Assembly (NCBI GenBank): GCA_050084515.1
Contig: CM114273.1
Span: forward strand, 42,718,001-42,782,000
From: Blasia pusilla
Taxonomy: Eukaryota > Marchantiophyta > Marchantiopsida > Blasiales
DNA length: 64,000 bases
Direction: 5' to 3'
The notes under the pieces are model-generated. The model did not search any database and was not told the origin of the DNA. It saw only the letters and a list, made by a program, of their open reading frames with translations. The stretch's first letter is position 1; every line of letters starts with the position of its first letter. The position numbers were made by a program, and so were the translations under genes. Positions 36,011 through 47,298 of this stretch are shown in pieces.

Positions 36011-38398
36011 AACTTTCTGAGCCAAAGCATGTACGCTCCTATGAAACGCACAAACTTTGTCTCCTTGGGGGCTCACTTTCACCCGTGCAGAGTACAAGCT
36101 CCGGCTAGTATCTCTAATTTGAACTTTTTTTTGTAAACAAAATTGAGTAGATGAATTCCAGAAAGAGCACATGTAACAACTTGCGGTACTCCTAATTTCC
36201 AGAGGCCACCTTTGCTTAATAGCATGGATACATAGAATGAGGGGTGACTTGATAACACTTGGCAATAATCCAAACCGAGGTTTTATCTATGAAAATTCAC
36301 ACCAAATACACTTGAAAGCTAATTGGTGAACATAGACATCCATAAGGAAATCCTCCAGATTTGCCAAGTCTAGAATGACTGCTTTTTTCTGAAATAGTAT
36401 AAATCTGCCAGAATGTTCCAACTCTGAGTCACCATGCCGCCACTTGCTTTGTGAGACATGCAAACCTCATAGGCTTCTTCTACAGGGGAAAAAAGAATTC
36501 CAAGAAATGAATAATAAGTGCCCATCCACAGGTGATGTTAAACTGAAAACCAGATTCTCGACGTTGTGTCTACACAGCTAGTCGGTATGACCGTCACTTG
36601 TAAGTTGTCCATCTAGCCATAAGAGGGATTGCAAATAAAGGGAGCAGAAGTCTGGCAGATCCATTGTTGGGATCTTGTCGGAAGAAGCTCGAGGATGCAC
36701 CACACTCTCGTCGCTCAGGGTGGAAGCAAGGTCCAGATCCCCGCAATGCCTAACAATGATATTAGATATTCCTCCGTAGCTCCCAGTCAAGCAGATCGGT
36801 CATTCAGTTTCAGATGAGGTACCACCTGCTAGAAGCAGTTCTTTCAACAGTAGTACTTTACAGACCAGGAAACATCTTTGCTAGAATCGTCTCGGGAGCT
36901 GGACAATCTGCTCGGGCAATGACCAAAGGGCGTAAGTTTCACCTCCACCCGTCCCCCACTGTCTGCGCTCGATGCTAAGAATATTGGAAGGGTTAGCTTG
37001 TGAGAGTCGAATAACTAGAGGCAGATCTCGACTCTGCTGCGATAACCCCATTTGTGTGCGGCCACCTCCTTCTGTGTTGGGATTTTAGAAAACCACTGCA
37101 CATGCTTATACCCGGAAATAAGATGGTGGGTTTTTCTGTACAGGGTCAGACTAGAACCATCGAGAACCACCTACTCCTTCATAGATAGTTGATTTCGCTG
37201 GTGGTTCTATGTTTTCACTTAGTGGAATTGTCCCATTGAGCTCTTCCGGACTACCATAACCCGTAGAGAACCGAACCTTCAACTCAAGCAAGGAAAGAAA
37301 ATCCAAATCCTCGAGGGTTGTAACAAACACTTATATTACACAAAACTACAGAGAGCTTCGTGAACGCATTCGCGCAGAGCTGCTGTAATGGGAGAGCACT
37401 TCGGAAGGGTAATTGATCTTCGGATGCTCGCGTCTTCATGTTCCTCTGCACCACGACCACCAACTCCAGTTTGAATCAGCAGCCCTTTAATCAGACACTC
37501 AGTGTCATAATAGAGATCTGAAAAAAAGTGTGGAAGGAGTTGGGGGGTGTACCCTTCATTGATAATATTAATTTAACCTCTTGTTCGGTTCTTACAACTA
37601 TTCTCTATGTCGAAAGAAACCTTTGATTACTCAAAAAGAGAAAGACGATGAGATGCTTAGTCAATTGGCCTGAGCTAAGACACGCTAAGAATTCTTAATT
37701 TGACGGGAGTTGGGCCGCAGACAGACGCATCCTAAACAGCCTGACTAATTTTCTCCATTATCCAAAATGGTGAGGACCTACAGATACTTGCAAGCCAAAC
37801 GTAAAAAATGCGATTATGAACTCTCGCCTCTTTCCAATGGCCTAAGAAGATCTATTGTTCCTCCTAATCCGTAGCGTTTCCACGCAAAGTACGAAAACCT
37901 CAAAGCGTTCTTGCTGCCGCACGTATCCAGTCCACACCACTTCAAGCCCCTCACTGCGACAGTATTTCTAAGTACAAGGTCTCTCTTATGGCTTCAGATT
38001 TAAACATGCCGGAAAGCAATGAAAGAAAAGTTGATTGGTGAACAGTGTGATCATCTCCAAAGCACTTTACACGTCTTCCAAAACAATATTTTCTGCCCAG
38101 AAGCCGAAGCCGGGGTTTCTGGGATACTAGAAACGCAGCCCAGGAATAATCCCAATAAGAAAAGAATCCATCGAACCAGCCCGAAGACAGTGAGCGAGAG
38201 TGGCAATAAGAGCTGGCAGAAAGACTGGGTGGACAGTGATCTCCGGGAATATATACACGACCGGTCTGCACGAAGTGCAGACCTCCATCGATATCGGACG
38301 CCGATTGTTTCAAGCCAAGATACTATTTCTCGGCTGAAATCTGGTCTGGTGTGACACAGCCACTCTATCCGAAGTACGTAAGAGGACTCACTTGATAT
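36011..38398. other. Gene-poor DNA
   Basis: No gene recognised. GC content rises after about 36600 but frames stay short (under 121 codons) and overlap on both strands at 37951-38354 without motifs. Confidence 0.35.
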
Positions 38399-38609
38399 TC
38401 ATCTTGTTGTAACACGATCGACTGGCACTGTCCTCCGCACCTCACCGGGCGCAAGCTTCTCTGTCGATGCACGAGTCCGCGGTATGTGCGAGCTGGTGCT
38501 GGGGGATAATGGCTTAACAGCAGGCGTTCCGGCGCTTTTCTTGGAATTTTGTGCCGTCGCCGTCTTTCTCTGGAGGCCTACAGCGAAACGAGAAGGCCCA
38601 CGACTGCAC
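38399..38609 (-). CDS. Possible 3' exon of the orphan repeat-protein gene
   Basis: A minus-strand frame ends with TGA at 38399-38401 and encodes a basic Ser/Thr/Pro-rich tail (KPLSPSTSSHIPRTR). A TGTGCAG acceptor precedes it at about 38610. Its composition continues that of the 1057-residue frame. The donor CCGAG|GTATTC (about 39094) is in a different phase, so an intermediate exon would be needed. The link is therefore tentative. Confidence 0.35.
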
Positions 38610-38815
38610 ATGGTAAGTAATCAATTAAGCTTTCCGCAAGAAGCGGTGAACAGACTATCACCTCCCGCAATTACCGCACGGAAGTGCGCACAGCACCGAT
38701 CTCGACGACTGATGCCATTGCCGGTGAGAGAGGCCAGAGAGACTGGACCACGGCAATGGATCGAGAGAACGACTGTACTCGTCAAGTAGCGCCTGTCCTC
38801 GATCCTTGGAGAGAG

Positions 38816-39090
38816 AGAGAGAGATAGCGAACTTTCGCCGTTCGATCGGAGATAATGACGTTGGTAACTCTGGTTAGACAGAGTGTGCGCGTTTGTCCTC
38901 ATAACGTAATGCCTCTCGGAGCCTTGCCACCATAGACCTCGCCCCGTGGTTAGACGGTGCTAGAGACCGGAATGGTTGCACAGAACGAGAATGAACGAAA
39001 AAGAGAGAGAGCGAAATAGAAAAGATTGCGAACCTTCGCTGGTTGATCGGAGATAATTCTGACGTTGGTAGCTCTGGTTGCTGAATACCT
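38816..39090. repeat. Direct repeat beyond the main exon of the orphan gene
   Basis: Bases 38816-38880 and 38990-39080 share AGAGAGAG.GA, GCGAAC.TTCGC.G, TGATCGGAGATAAT-like, GACGTTGGTA.CTCTGGTT. On the minus strand they encode related peptides (SNQSYQR..YLRS). The second copy lies just past the presumed splice donor of the main exon. Confidence 0.8.
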
Positions 39091-42000
39091 CGGAAGGCAT
39101 TTGCATAGACGTAGAGAGCCGGGTGCTTTTGAAAGCCATACTCGAACTTTCACTTTTCTCACGTGCAAGCAACGAAGTAGTGGCATTACTCCTCCTCATG
39201 GAAGTGTTCAGCTTCTGTGATCCCTCTGAGCCACTTGCATTGGAACTGGTAGCCAGCGTGCCGTGCGGACTCCTGCTGCTTGGAATACCCGGCGTAGTGC
39301 CTCCACCTTTTTTGAGGAACCCACTGTGAACCTTGGGAAGTGGACTCTTGCTACCGGACATCCCGAAAGGACTGCCTTCTCCATTCTTTCTGAAGGAACC
39401 GCTTTCCGATTTGGAGTATGGGCTCCCGCTACCAGCCGATCCAAAAGGACTGAAATCCCCACTCTTTCTTAGAGAACTCCCATCCATCCTGCCATATGGA
39501 CTCTTCTGGTGACTAGCTGTTCCGAACGCTCTGCCTTCGCTGCTCTTTCTCTGACCAGGCACCTTTAGAGGTGTTAAACCAAGACCACCGATGTTGAGGC
39601 GAGAATTAAATTCTTCTCTACTCCTACTTTGATTCGGCAACGGTACGCCTGGACTGACATTGCCCCCTAAACTTTGACGACGCTCAAAGTTGCCCGTCAA
39701 GCTGTGACGACGATTTGGTAATGGAGTCGGTGGAAGACCACTGAAACGAAAATCTAGCTCGTCTTGAAGGCCCCCGAAACTTCGTTGACGAGTCCTGAAT
39801 TCCCCTCTATCCTTCTTTTTCAATTCAACAACACTCGGCCGCCGTAGAGTCATTTCCGAAGGATCAAAAAAATCTGTGATTGTTTTTGGGCGAGCACGGG
39901 ACCTCACGACTTCTTCTTCACTGCGCCTTTCTTTCATCTCCTCCGCGCCGTCAGCCGGAATATTGCTGCGATCGTTCATTGGTGACATCACAGCAGGCCC
40001 AAGATCTGTTGTTGGCAGCACAGGCACCTCGACGTCAAATGGATTCTCATCTTCGGTGCGCAAGGACAATAGATGTTCATCTTCCGTGCCCAAGAACAAG
40101 AGAGTCTCTTCTTCCGTGTGCAAGGATAATGCATTCTCATCTTCTGTGCGCAATGACAAGGGACTCTTATCTTCTGTGCGCAAGGCAAATGGATTCTCAT
40201 CTTCTTTTCTCAAGGACACCGGACTCTCGCCCTCTGAGCCCAATGCCGACGGGCTCTCATCTTTCATGCGCAGGGGCGATGAATTCTCCATTCCTATGCC
40301 CAAGCGCAGCTCTTTTTCCTCTGCGATGCTCAAAGACAAAGGACTCTGGTGTTCTATGCGTAAGGGCTGCAGGGCAGAAAAGTTGAATTGGTGAAACACC
40401 GGTTCTACACTTTGCCTGTGGACACTTGCAAAAGTTTCCTGATCGATGGTATCATTCGGGTCCAGCTCATTCAGACTCCGTTCGAAAGCCTCTAGAAAAT
40501 GGTCATTGGAGAGTGAAAGAAGATCCACAGACGCCGGAGAGCGCTTCTTCTTGACCGGTGTAGCCTTTTGGAATTCTTCCAAGTCATGATTCGAGTCCAG
40601 TAAATCATCTAGAGACCCTAAATCTGGAGATCGTAGCATATCGTAAATCAGGTTCTCGCGGTATACCACACCGTCTTGGAAATAAGATGCCCCGGCTTTG
40701 ATCGCGTCCTCGATGATTTTTTCTTCGAGCAAGGTTTCTGGTCTCCTATTTCTTGTAGTCCAATCTTCTGTTATTCTATCTCCAAAGCCCGTATCTGTGT
40801 GCCTTTGCGCATTTTCTGTAAAGCTCCCGCTGCTCGAGTTACCGCAACCTTCCGAGTTAGATTCGGCTGCACTCAAATTCTGCTCAACTGCAGTGGTACT
40901 CACGCTCGTCAGATCAGTGGTGCCTTCGTTATCTGCGTCGCTTAGACAAGCAACCGAGGCCGCTTTTTCTTCCTCTGCATCTGTGGAGGCTCCTTCTTTC
41001 TCCGGATGATTTAAAGCCTTGTTTATTCCCAGCAAGGTGTCTATCTCTTCGATTAATTGCCTACTACTTTCTATCCCACTCTTACAAATCAGCGCCGTGA
41101 CATCATGATCACTCGAAGTCCCGCGACTCATTTGTTCATGACATGTGTCCAATTCCACGGACTTGTCTTCCTCCTCAAGGTTTGGGGACTCGGTTATTTG
41201 TGAGACCTCGTTCTCAGAAACGACAACTGGAGACTCCTCCAATTGGCTTCCAGACTTCATTTTTCCTGCGGTCACAATGGAAGGCTCGAAGAAATCTGCA
41301 ATCACCGCAGGTTGGTTCGACTCCAAGGAATCAAATGTGGCAACCGGCGGATCGACAGCGTGATTCTCTTTCTTCGTGTTTTGTGTGTTCACAGAGAGGG
41401 ACTTGATTGCATCTCCGACCACAGAATTTTTTGTCGACTCCGAAAGCTCATTCAGGGAGCATGCAACCGGCAGCTCGATGACTAGATTTCCTCCCTTCAA
41501 ATTTTGCGGGACCAAAGATGCAGGCTTGAAAGAATCTCCAGCCACAACATTATTGTCTATCGGACGCAAGGTCCTTCCGATCGCCCTCAATTCACTCTGA
41601 ATTTTCCCAGTAAAATCTTCTTCGTCCTCATCCGCGCGTGCCAATCTCTTCTTCAAACTCAATCCATTGAGAGGACCAAGCATCTCCCCCTTGGCTTCCT
41701 CCATGATTCGCAACATCTTGCTTATTTGTTCCAAGTCCTTTGCTAAATCAATGTTGGGGAGCAATGAGTCCTCTGCTCTTCTGAAATCTAGATCACCGGG
41801 AACTGGAGGTCCGTGCACATGTCGCGGAGACTTGCCTGCACGACAGGAAGGCGGAGAAGACCGATCATTCGCAACCCTCGAAGTTTTCGAGGATGAAGGA
41901 TTCTCGTAACCTTGATCAGTAAGCTGTATTTGGGACAGGCAGAACAGAATGACAGGGTCCCGAACATGATCATGTCCTAGACTTTGAAGGTCCTCACGCA

Positions 42001-42133
42001 ACTCTCCTTCTAAAATGAAGCAACCTGTCATTCTCAGAAAGAAAGCGAGAAATGTAGAGGAATCTGAAGGACACGCACGACCGAGACATTTCCATAGGCA
42101 CTCCAAAAGACACACTACACGACGGCTTGACAT
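38960..42133 (-). CDS. Orphan Ser- and Glu-rich repeat protein, main exon about 1057 aa
   Basis: The longest frame in the window; I do not recognise the family. The start is set at the ATG 42133-42131 (MSSRRVVCLLECLWKCLGR), since the 25 codons before it open only from a TTG. The first 50 residues are Cys- and hydrophobic-rich. Then comes a low-complexity region with a helical patch (DLEQISKMLRIMEEAKGEM, SELRAIGRTLRP), about eleven 10-residue repeats of SLRTEDENPF type (DNA 40045-40380), and a basic C-terminal part with about four repeats of roughly 25 residues (SLRKSGDFSPFG, SFRKNGEGSPFG). It has no membrane segment after the N terminus and no catalytic motif. The composition would suit a scaffold or cytoskeleton-associated protein, which is a guess. 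The last residues, after CCGAG|GTATTC (39094), are probably intron read-through. GC content and lack of stops support a real gene. Confidence 0.7.
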   Translation of the reverse strand: MSSRRVVCLLECLWKCLGRACPSDSSTFLAFFLRMTGCFILEGELREDLQSLGHDHVRDPVILFCLSQIQLTDQGYENPSSSKTSRVANDRSSPPSCRAGKSPRHVHGPPVPGDLDFRRAEDSLLPNIDLAKDLEQISKMLRIMEEAKGEMLGPLNGLSLKKRLARADEDEEDFTGKIQSELRAIGRTLRPIDNNVVAGDSFKPASLVPQNLKGGNLVIELPVACSLNELSESTKNSVVGDAIKSLSVNTQNTKKENHAVDPPVATFDSLESNQPAVIADFFEPSIVTAGKMKSGSQLEESPVVVSENEVSQITESPNLEEEDKSVELDTCHEQMSRGTSSDHDVTALICKSGIESSRQLIEEIDTLLGINKALNHPEKEGASTDAEEEKAASVACLSDADNEGTTDLTSVSTTAVEQNLSAAESNSEGCGNSSSGSFTENAQRHTDTGFGDRITEDWTTRNRRPETLLEEKIIEDAIKAGASYFQDGVVYRENLIYDMLRSPDLGSLDDLLDSNHDLEEFQKATPVKKKRSPASVDLLSLSNDHFLEAFERSLNELDPNDTIDQETFASVHRQSVEPVFHQFNFSALQPLRIEHQSPLSLSIAEEKELRLGIGMENSSPLRMKDESPSALGSEGESPVSLRKEDENPFALRTEDKSPLSLRTEDENALSLHTEEETLLFLGTEDEHLLSLRTEDENPFDVEVPVLPTTDLGPAVMSPMNDRSNIPADGAEEMKERRSEEEVVRSRARPKTITDFFDPSEMTLRRPSVVELKKKDRGEFRTRQRSFGGLQDELDFRFSGLPPTPLPNRRHSLTGNFERRQSLGGNVSPGVPLPNQSRSREEFNSRLNIGGLGLTPLKVPGQRKSSEGRAFGTASHQKSPYGRMDGSSLRKSGDFSPFGSAGSGSPYSKSESGSFRKNGEGSPFGMSGSKSPLPKVHSGFLKKGGGTTPGIPSSRSPHGTLATSSNASGSEGSQKLNTSMRRSNATTSLLAREKSESSSMAFKSTRLSTSMQMPSEVFSNQSYQRQNYLRSTSEGSQSFLFRSLSFSFILVLCNHSGL
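40045..40380 (-). repeat. 30-bp coding tandem repeat, about 11 copies
   Basis: Units begin every 30 bases exactly (40051, 40081, 40111, 40141, 40171, 40201, 40231, 40261, 40291, 40321, 40351) with CTTC.GTGCGCAAGGA.AA-like sequence. Each encodes ten residues of the E-D-E-N-x-x-S-L-R-T kind. Outer copies are more diverged than central ones. Confidence 0.92.
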
Positions 42134-45100
42134 GATAAGGGAGTGGGAGAGCCAGGGACTGAACAAAAACGCCACCAGATACACTAGCCTTGATGCAGAC
42201 ACTTGCAAACGTGCAATCTGTCGGGTGGTTCCACCGAGAAGTCGCGAGAGAACTTACTCAGAGGCATTGCATGTGAAGAGAGGAAGACACTGGACGTCGA
42301 ATCCAGAAGGAGAAGTCTACGAAAGTATGTCCAGACATCGACTAGGATGGAAAGATTTTCGACCAATCGACGAGCGAAAAGCAGAGTTCTAATTACAGGA
42401 ATCAGACCGTCTTTATTCACAAAACGGAAAGATTCGGAGCAGATCTTCAAACTCAACCGTACTCTTTTCAGCTCCATAAACGAAACATTTGCACAACAGG
42501 CCAACACTCTGCACAACTCAAATCGTCATGCATCCCTCTCTTCAATTGATGATTTGTAGGAATTAAAACTCACCGCAATCAGGACGAGAAAACTCGCCAC
42601 ATCGCGATGAATTGACACGCTTCTTACGACGACCAATACGGAACAGGAATCTACGCGCAGGCAGGCGAGCAAAGACCACTGCGGGCGAATTTACACAAGA
42701 AACACCACAAAATGTAAAGAAGCGAACCCAAACCCCAAGCAGTAGCAGCACAGGCGGCCTCGCGAGCACAACGCGCCCGAACCGACCGGGACGCGTCACC
42801 CAAGCCTACGTGGACCTCCCGACCTCCGCACCACCTGGCTGGCTCTTCCCCTCACGACTGAGCAGTGAGTGCCCTCCCACTTTCCGGCTGCCGGGAAGCC
42901 AGCCTACTGTACCTAGTTCCCCCGCGCCTCCTGCCCCTGCTCCTCGGAGGGCTCCTGTAGCCCCGGGGGACGGCGGTTCAGTTAGTTCCACAGGTGCTGT
43001 TAAATTAAAATATTTATTAGTTTAATTTAATTAAATAAATGAGATCGATAAAGTAGTAGTGCGACAGCTTGTTATTAGACTTATGATGATTGGGGTTTCC
43101 ATTTATCTTATTTATCATTTATTTCTTTCCTCACTTTATTAAATGGCGCCTAACTTTTACTCTTAGGTTCTGGATTTTGCAAATTGAGATTCTATCATGT
43201 ATTTTATGATAAAAAAAATGAAAAAAAATATTTGAAGAGTTAGTGTATAGCCCATAAAAGGAAGAAATTATTGATGCTATATACAAATTTAAATTTCTTT
43301 CGTTATTGCCCATAGCATGTGAAACATTTTCTTGTTCCCGGATTACCACCTATCAGTCATAGAGATGTTTGCAAATGAAAAAGCACTCTCCCCTAAAAAT
43401 AGAAATGGAATCAATTTTTTGCTTAGTGCAAAGCACGGACCTTGAAAGACTACTACATACGGTCTTTCAAGACCAAATTTAAATTAGTACTATGGATATC
43501 TTCAAGAAAACATGGTTTTCAAATCTATATTCATTTGGAATGATATGTATTCTTGCTCCTCACGCTAATTTTCTTGGGGAAGGACACTATTATTCATTTC
43601 CCAGTGCTAAAATTCATGAATTTTGGATCATGTAATAGTTCAATAATATATTCTGAAGTTTATTCCTTATCTATACCAACTTACAGTCATTATATTTTAC
43701 TTTTACAAATTTTTCACTTATGTCAGAAAAAATATCAAAGTTTTCAAAAAAGAATCATGTGTCAAAAGACTACCCCTCTCTTAATAACCTTCCCATAAGC
43801 AAAGAAGTCAATCCTATTTGAACTTTATGAATAAAGAAAGTCTCTCAAAACAAAAAGTGTAAACCTTTCCATATTCAAAGAATGCCCTCCCTTTTGGCAC
43901 GAATAATATTTCTTTCTTTTTTCAACCTTTTTACTATTATAATTTTAAATTTTCCTTCATTATTTTTGCACATTTTACCTTTTGACCATGAGAGATTCTT
44001 GTCCTTTTTGTTTCTTCCCATTTCTTGTCTTTTGATTGCAAGATATTCCTCTTGATTTTGTGCATTGTTATCTTTCCAATGTTAGAATATTTTCCCTCCT
44101 TATACGTGGCTATTAAATTTTGAAAAAACAAAGATGACATTATATTTAGTTTATGGTGTTATTTTACTTGTCTAAACTATTATTTGAGTGTGAGATTAAG
44201 TAATGTTAAATTATAAATGAATATCATGAGTCTTTCTTTCTCATGAACTTGACATGGTCCCCATTTCCTATTTGAATTTTCCCTAGATATGTTTACCTAA
44301 CTGGGATAATTTCAATTCTAAAAGGGGGGAATATAAGTTTCTTCAAGAGTTGTGAAGGCAAGGTTACAAGAAAGAAATCACAAAGAGAGAGTTTTTTCCA
44401 CATTCTTTCTTGGAGGTGTTAATCCAAAGCTCGAGCCTTTCGATGAACACAAGTATTCACATGAAAGGCAAGAGAATTGTTAAGTCTTAAAAGTTGCAAT
44501 ATCCCGTATTTCTCGCTCTTAGTTATCATCATGTGAGCCTTTACTGAACCTTTAGCTCCTACATCTTGAGCATGAATGTACTTTTATTAGATGTTGACGA
44601 TATCCCCTCCCACTCTAAATTAGCCATTTATTCCCTACATACCATACTATGACATAGAGAAGTTATAGGTCATCATTGAATGTGGAGGTAGAGGCCATTA
44701 ATCTCCCTCAAAGCCTCAAGTGGAAAGGGGCTAATCGTTTTATTGTAATCAAGGATGATGTGACATAAGTGCACAAACTCCTATACCCCATTCATCAAAC
44801 AACACTTGGTCCACTCCAAGAGGATACACAATACGTGGTTTCACTAATAATGAATGAGTCACCAAATAATTGCACCTTCTCCACGTTTCACATTATAGAA
44901 CATACTTGATGCTTTGTTTGAGATCTTACTAGCCTCAACCTCATTGTACACTTAAGAAATGATAACATGGGAAATCTACAATATATATGTATATTTACTT
45001 GATATCCAACCATATGCCCACAATGAGCGAACAAAAGATGTGCCAATATAGAAATTACTCATAAATTCCCAATGTAGAAATATCAACAAGTTGAGATAAT

Positions 45101-45289
45101 ACCAAACTTGCTTGCATATCTAATATCTTATCCTTGTCCATATATTAATTTTTCTCGACACATATTGCTACACGCAATTGTGTTTATTCTTCTAATTCAA
45201 ACAGATCTAATGCCTTCAATGACTCCTCTAGATAACCAAATAACCCCAATACCAATACCAATCCATGGTGGTTTATTTCTTATACCATA
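42134..45289. other. Upstream region of the orphan gene, then AT-rich spacer
   Basis: 42134-43000 is GC-rich and the likely leader and promoter of the minus-strand orphan gene; open frames there on both strands show no motif. From 43000 the DNA is strongly AT-rich. A perfect 10-bp inverted repeat lies at 43441-43450/43462-43471 (CTTGAAAGAC / GTCTTTCAAG). Confidence 0.4.
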
Positions 45290-46215
45290 CTAGTAAAGGG
45301 TGCCCGTGTGATGCATGGTTATAAAATTTACCATAAAAAATATTTAAGGGGAAAAAAATATGTTTATGGTGCATTAAATTTTAACTATAAAATAGGTGTC
45401 ACATTTATAGTTTTCCAATACGACATGCCTCAAATAATAAAGGTGTCAAAATTTATAGAGGTGGTTCACAATAATAGTATAGATGGCCCAACTAAATATT
45501 GAACTAAATAGAATTTGTACTATTTGATTAAGGGCTTGACGCCTTACCATAAAAAAAGCAACACATACCCACTTTTATGACTTCATGCACCAAGATTTTT
45601 CAAAAATGAAATAAATTATTTTTAAAAGGTAAATGTGGAAGAAAATCTTATATCAATCTTTCTTCTTCTTTGTGGGGGAATGTGGATGATCATTTCATAT
45701 CACTTTCATGATCATGAAATGACATATTCAATCCATACTTAGAGATGGCCTTTCTTTTGAGTCATTCCACATATGTTATAATTAGGGAACTTCATCTTCT
45801 TTGTCCACGACCTCCAATGCTTAAGACATGTCATCAAGGTAGAAGGAAAGTAGCAAAAAAGATAGTCCAAAAATTGATCCCACACATGAGTAAGTTTGGA
45901 ACGACCATGTTAACTTTGGATAACCTTACTATGAGGTTATTTCAAGTGTGCGCATAGCAAGAACTCCACACCAATATAGATTAAGTAGCGAGGACAGTCG
46001 ACTACATGCCCTAACTTTTAGGCAGGATTATTTGGATTATTTGGATTTTAGGATTTTTGGATTTTTGGGCACTAGACCAATAATCCTGTTGCCCAAAAAT
46101 CCAAAAAAAATGTATTGTTGCGCATGTTATTAAAACATTTTCGTGTTACCCACCACCCTACATCTATAAGATAAGTGTTTGTAAATAAGAAGTCATCTAC
46201 CCTTAATAGTATAGA
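45290..46215 (-). mobile_element. Non-autonomous Helitron-like element, about 926 bp
   Basis: Read on the minus strand it starts TCTATACTATTAAGGG at 46215 and ends GGGCACCCTTTACTAG at 45290, with a T following as at Helitron insertion sites. A short GC-rich hairpin (CCATGCATCACACGG) lies about 12 bases before the CTAG end. There is no Rep/helicase coding sequence, so it would depend on an element elsewhere. The base preceding the TC end is G, not the expected A. Confidence 0.55.
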
Positions 46216-47003
46216 CATGGGGTTGTCTTCCACCCGATCGTAAGCCATCTAACTTCACCACAAGAATGCACCCTAATTTTTAGAGACAAACCCTTTAGAG
46301 GTTTGACATTCTCCAAGTCCATAAGGAAGGCCCGTAAATCTTTTAACATAATGCATCAAAGGTAATCTCCACCACGGGACCTCTTTACAGGTCTCGCTTT
46401 TACAGCACCTTTGACAAGCCACAGTAACGCACGCGTCCGGTCGGATCAGTAAGAAGCGAGTCCGCGATAATAGCGGTGCCAGAGAAGAACGAGGAACGCC
46501 GCCAAATCCTCGGCAGGGAAGGCTGTCTCTTTATCTCCCTGTCCTTCTTTTTCTTTTTGTCTACCGTGAAACCCACACCCCCACCAAAAGCGCCGCCAAA
46601 ATGACGTCGGGAGTGCAGTGGAGCGTGCGCTAATTGCAGAGAGCCGAGGGGAACGAGGACAGGCACGCCAAAACCTCAAGCGGAAACACGGCCGGCGCCA
46701 GCGGGCGCGGGCCGGGCCAGCTCCAGACTGGGCGCAGCAGCGCACGGGCCGGGCTCTAGGAGTGACGGACCGCCTGACTGACGAGGGGAAGGAGGGCCGG
46801 GTGCGTGTCCGTCCGCCCACGCTGTATGGAGCGGGTCGGTGCGCTGCGTCCGCTGGCTGGTGTGGGCCCTCCCATGCATGGGGCCGACTTAGATCCTCAG
46901 GCTGGAACCTCCGGTTACTATTTAACCTCAGTTCGAGCATCAGAGCCGCTCACCTCTTCCACACACGTGTCCCCTCCTTATCTAAAGATGTCCACTTTTA
47001 ATG
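46216..47003. other. GC-rich island between Helitron ends, no gene recognised
   Basis: 46400-46980 is far richer in GC than its surroundings and open on both strands (164 codons on -, 127 on +) with Arg/Pro-rich, motif-free products. Long frames on both strands are expected from GC-rich DNA, so no protein is claimed. It could be a captured fragment of a gene leader. Confidence 0.4.
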
Positions 47004-47128
47004 TCTATATTATTAAAAGAAGACGTCGGGGTTTTGAGGAATTCTTCTTTTGATGTGGACACGTGTAACCAAATGTTAAAGGTACCATTTTTTCACCCCG
47101 CGCATCGTGCGGGCAATAAGTATACTAG
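47004..47128 (+). mobile_element. Mini Helitron-like element A (125 bp)
   Basis: 5' TCTATATTATTAAAAG at 47004, internal GGACACGTG, and a strong 3' end: a 7-bp stem (CCCGCGC ATC GTGCGGG, 47097-47113, with one G-T pair), then 11 bases and CTAG (47125-47128), followed by T. The hairpin-to-CTAG spacing is as in plant Helitrons. Confidence 0.6.
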
Positions 47129-47298
47129 TCTATATTAAAGGAGGACCGGGTTTGGGCAACCCCTCCTCTGGTGTTGACATTAAGTTTTTTAAGTCTTCTC
47201 GTGTTGACATGTGTACAAGAGCATTATCTAAACGCTAACAAGAAGAGCTAAGGGTACTAAGGGATTTTTTCAATCCGTGCATGCGGGCAAGATGCTAG
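47129..47298 (+). mobile_element. Mini Helitron-like element B (170 bp), head to tail with A
   Basis: Starts TCTATATTAAAGGAGG directly at the end of element A, has GACATGTGTACA inside, and ends CCGTGCATGCGGGCAAGATGCTAG-like at 47298 (hairpin CCGT...GCGG, then CTAG). The base after CTAG is A rather than T. Confidence 0.55.

Noticed and set aside
39876-40394. 172-codon plus-strand frame with regular repeats
   Set aside because: It is antisense to the 30-bp repeat of the orphan gene. A 30-bp period keeps all frames open, so the length carries no weight.
42612-43025. 137-codon plus-strand frame
   Set aside because: Lies in the GC-rich leader of the minus-strand orphan gene. Pro/Arg-rich composition is what random GC-rich DNA gives.
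46446-46940. 164-codon minus-strand frame, Arg/Pro-rich
   Set aside because: GC-rich DNA open on both strands with no motif; no evidence of a gene.
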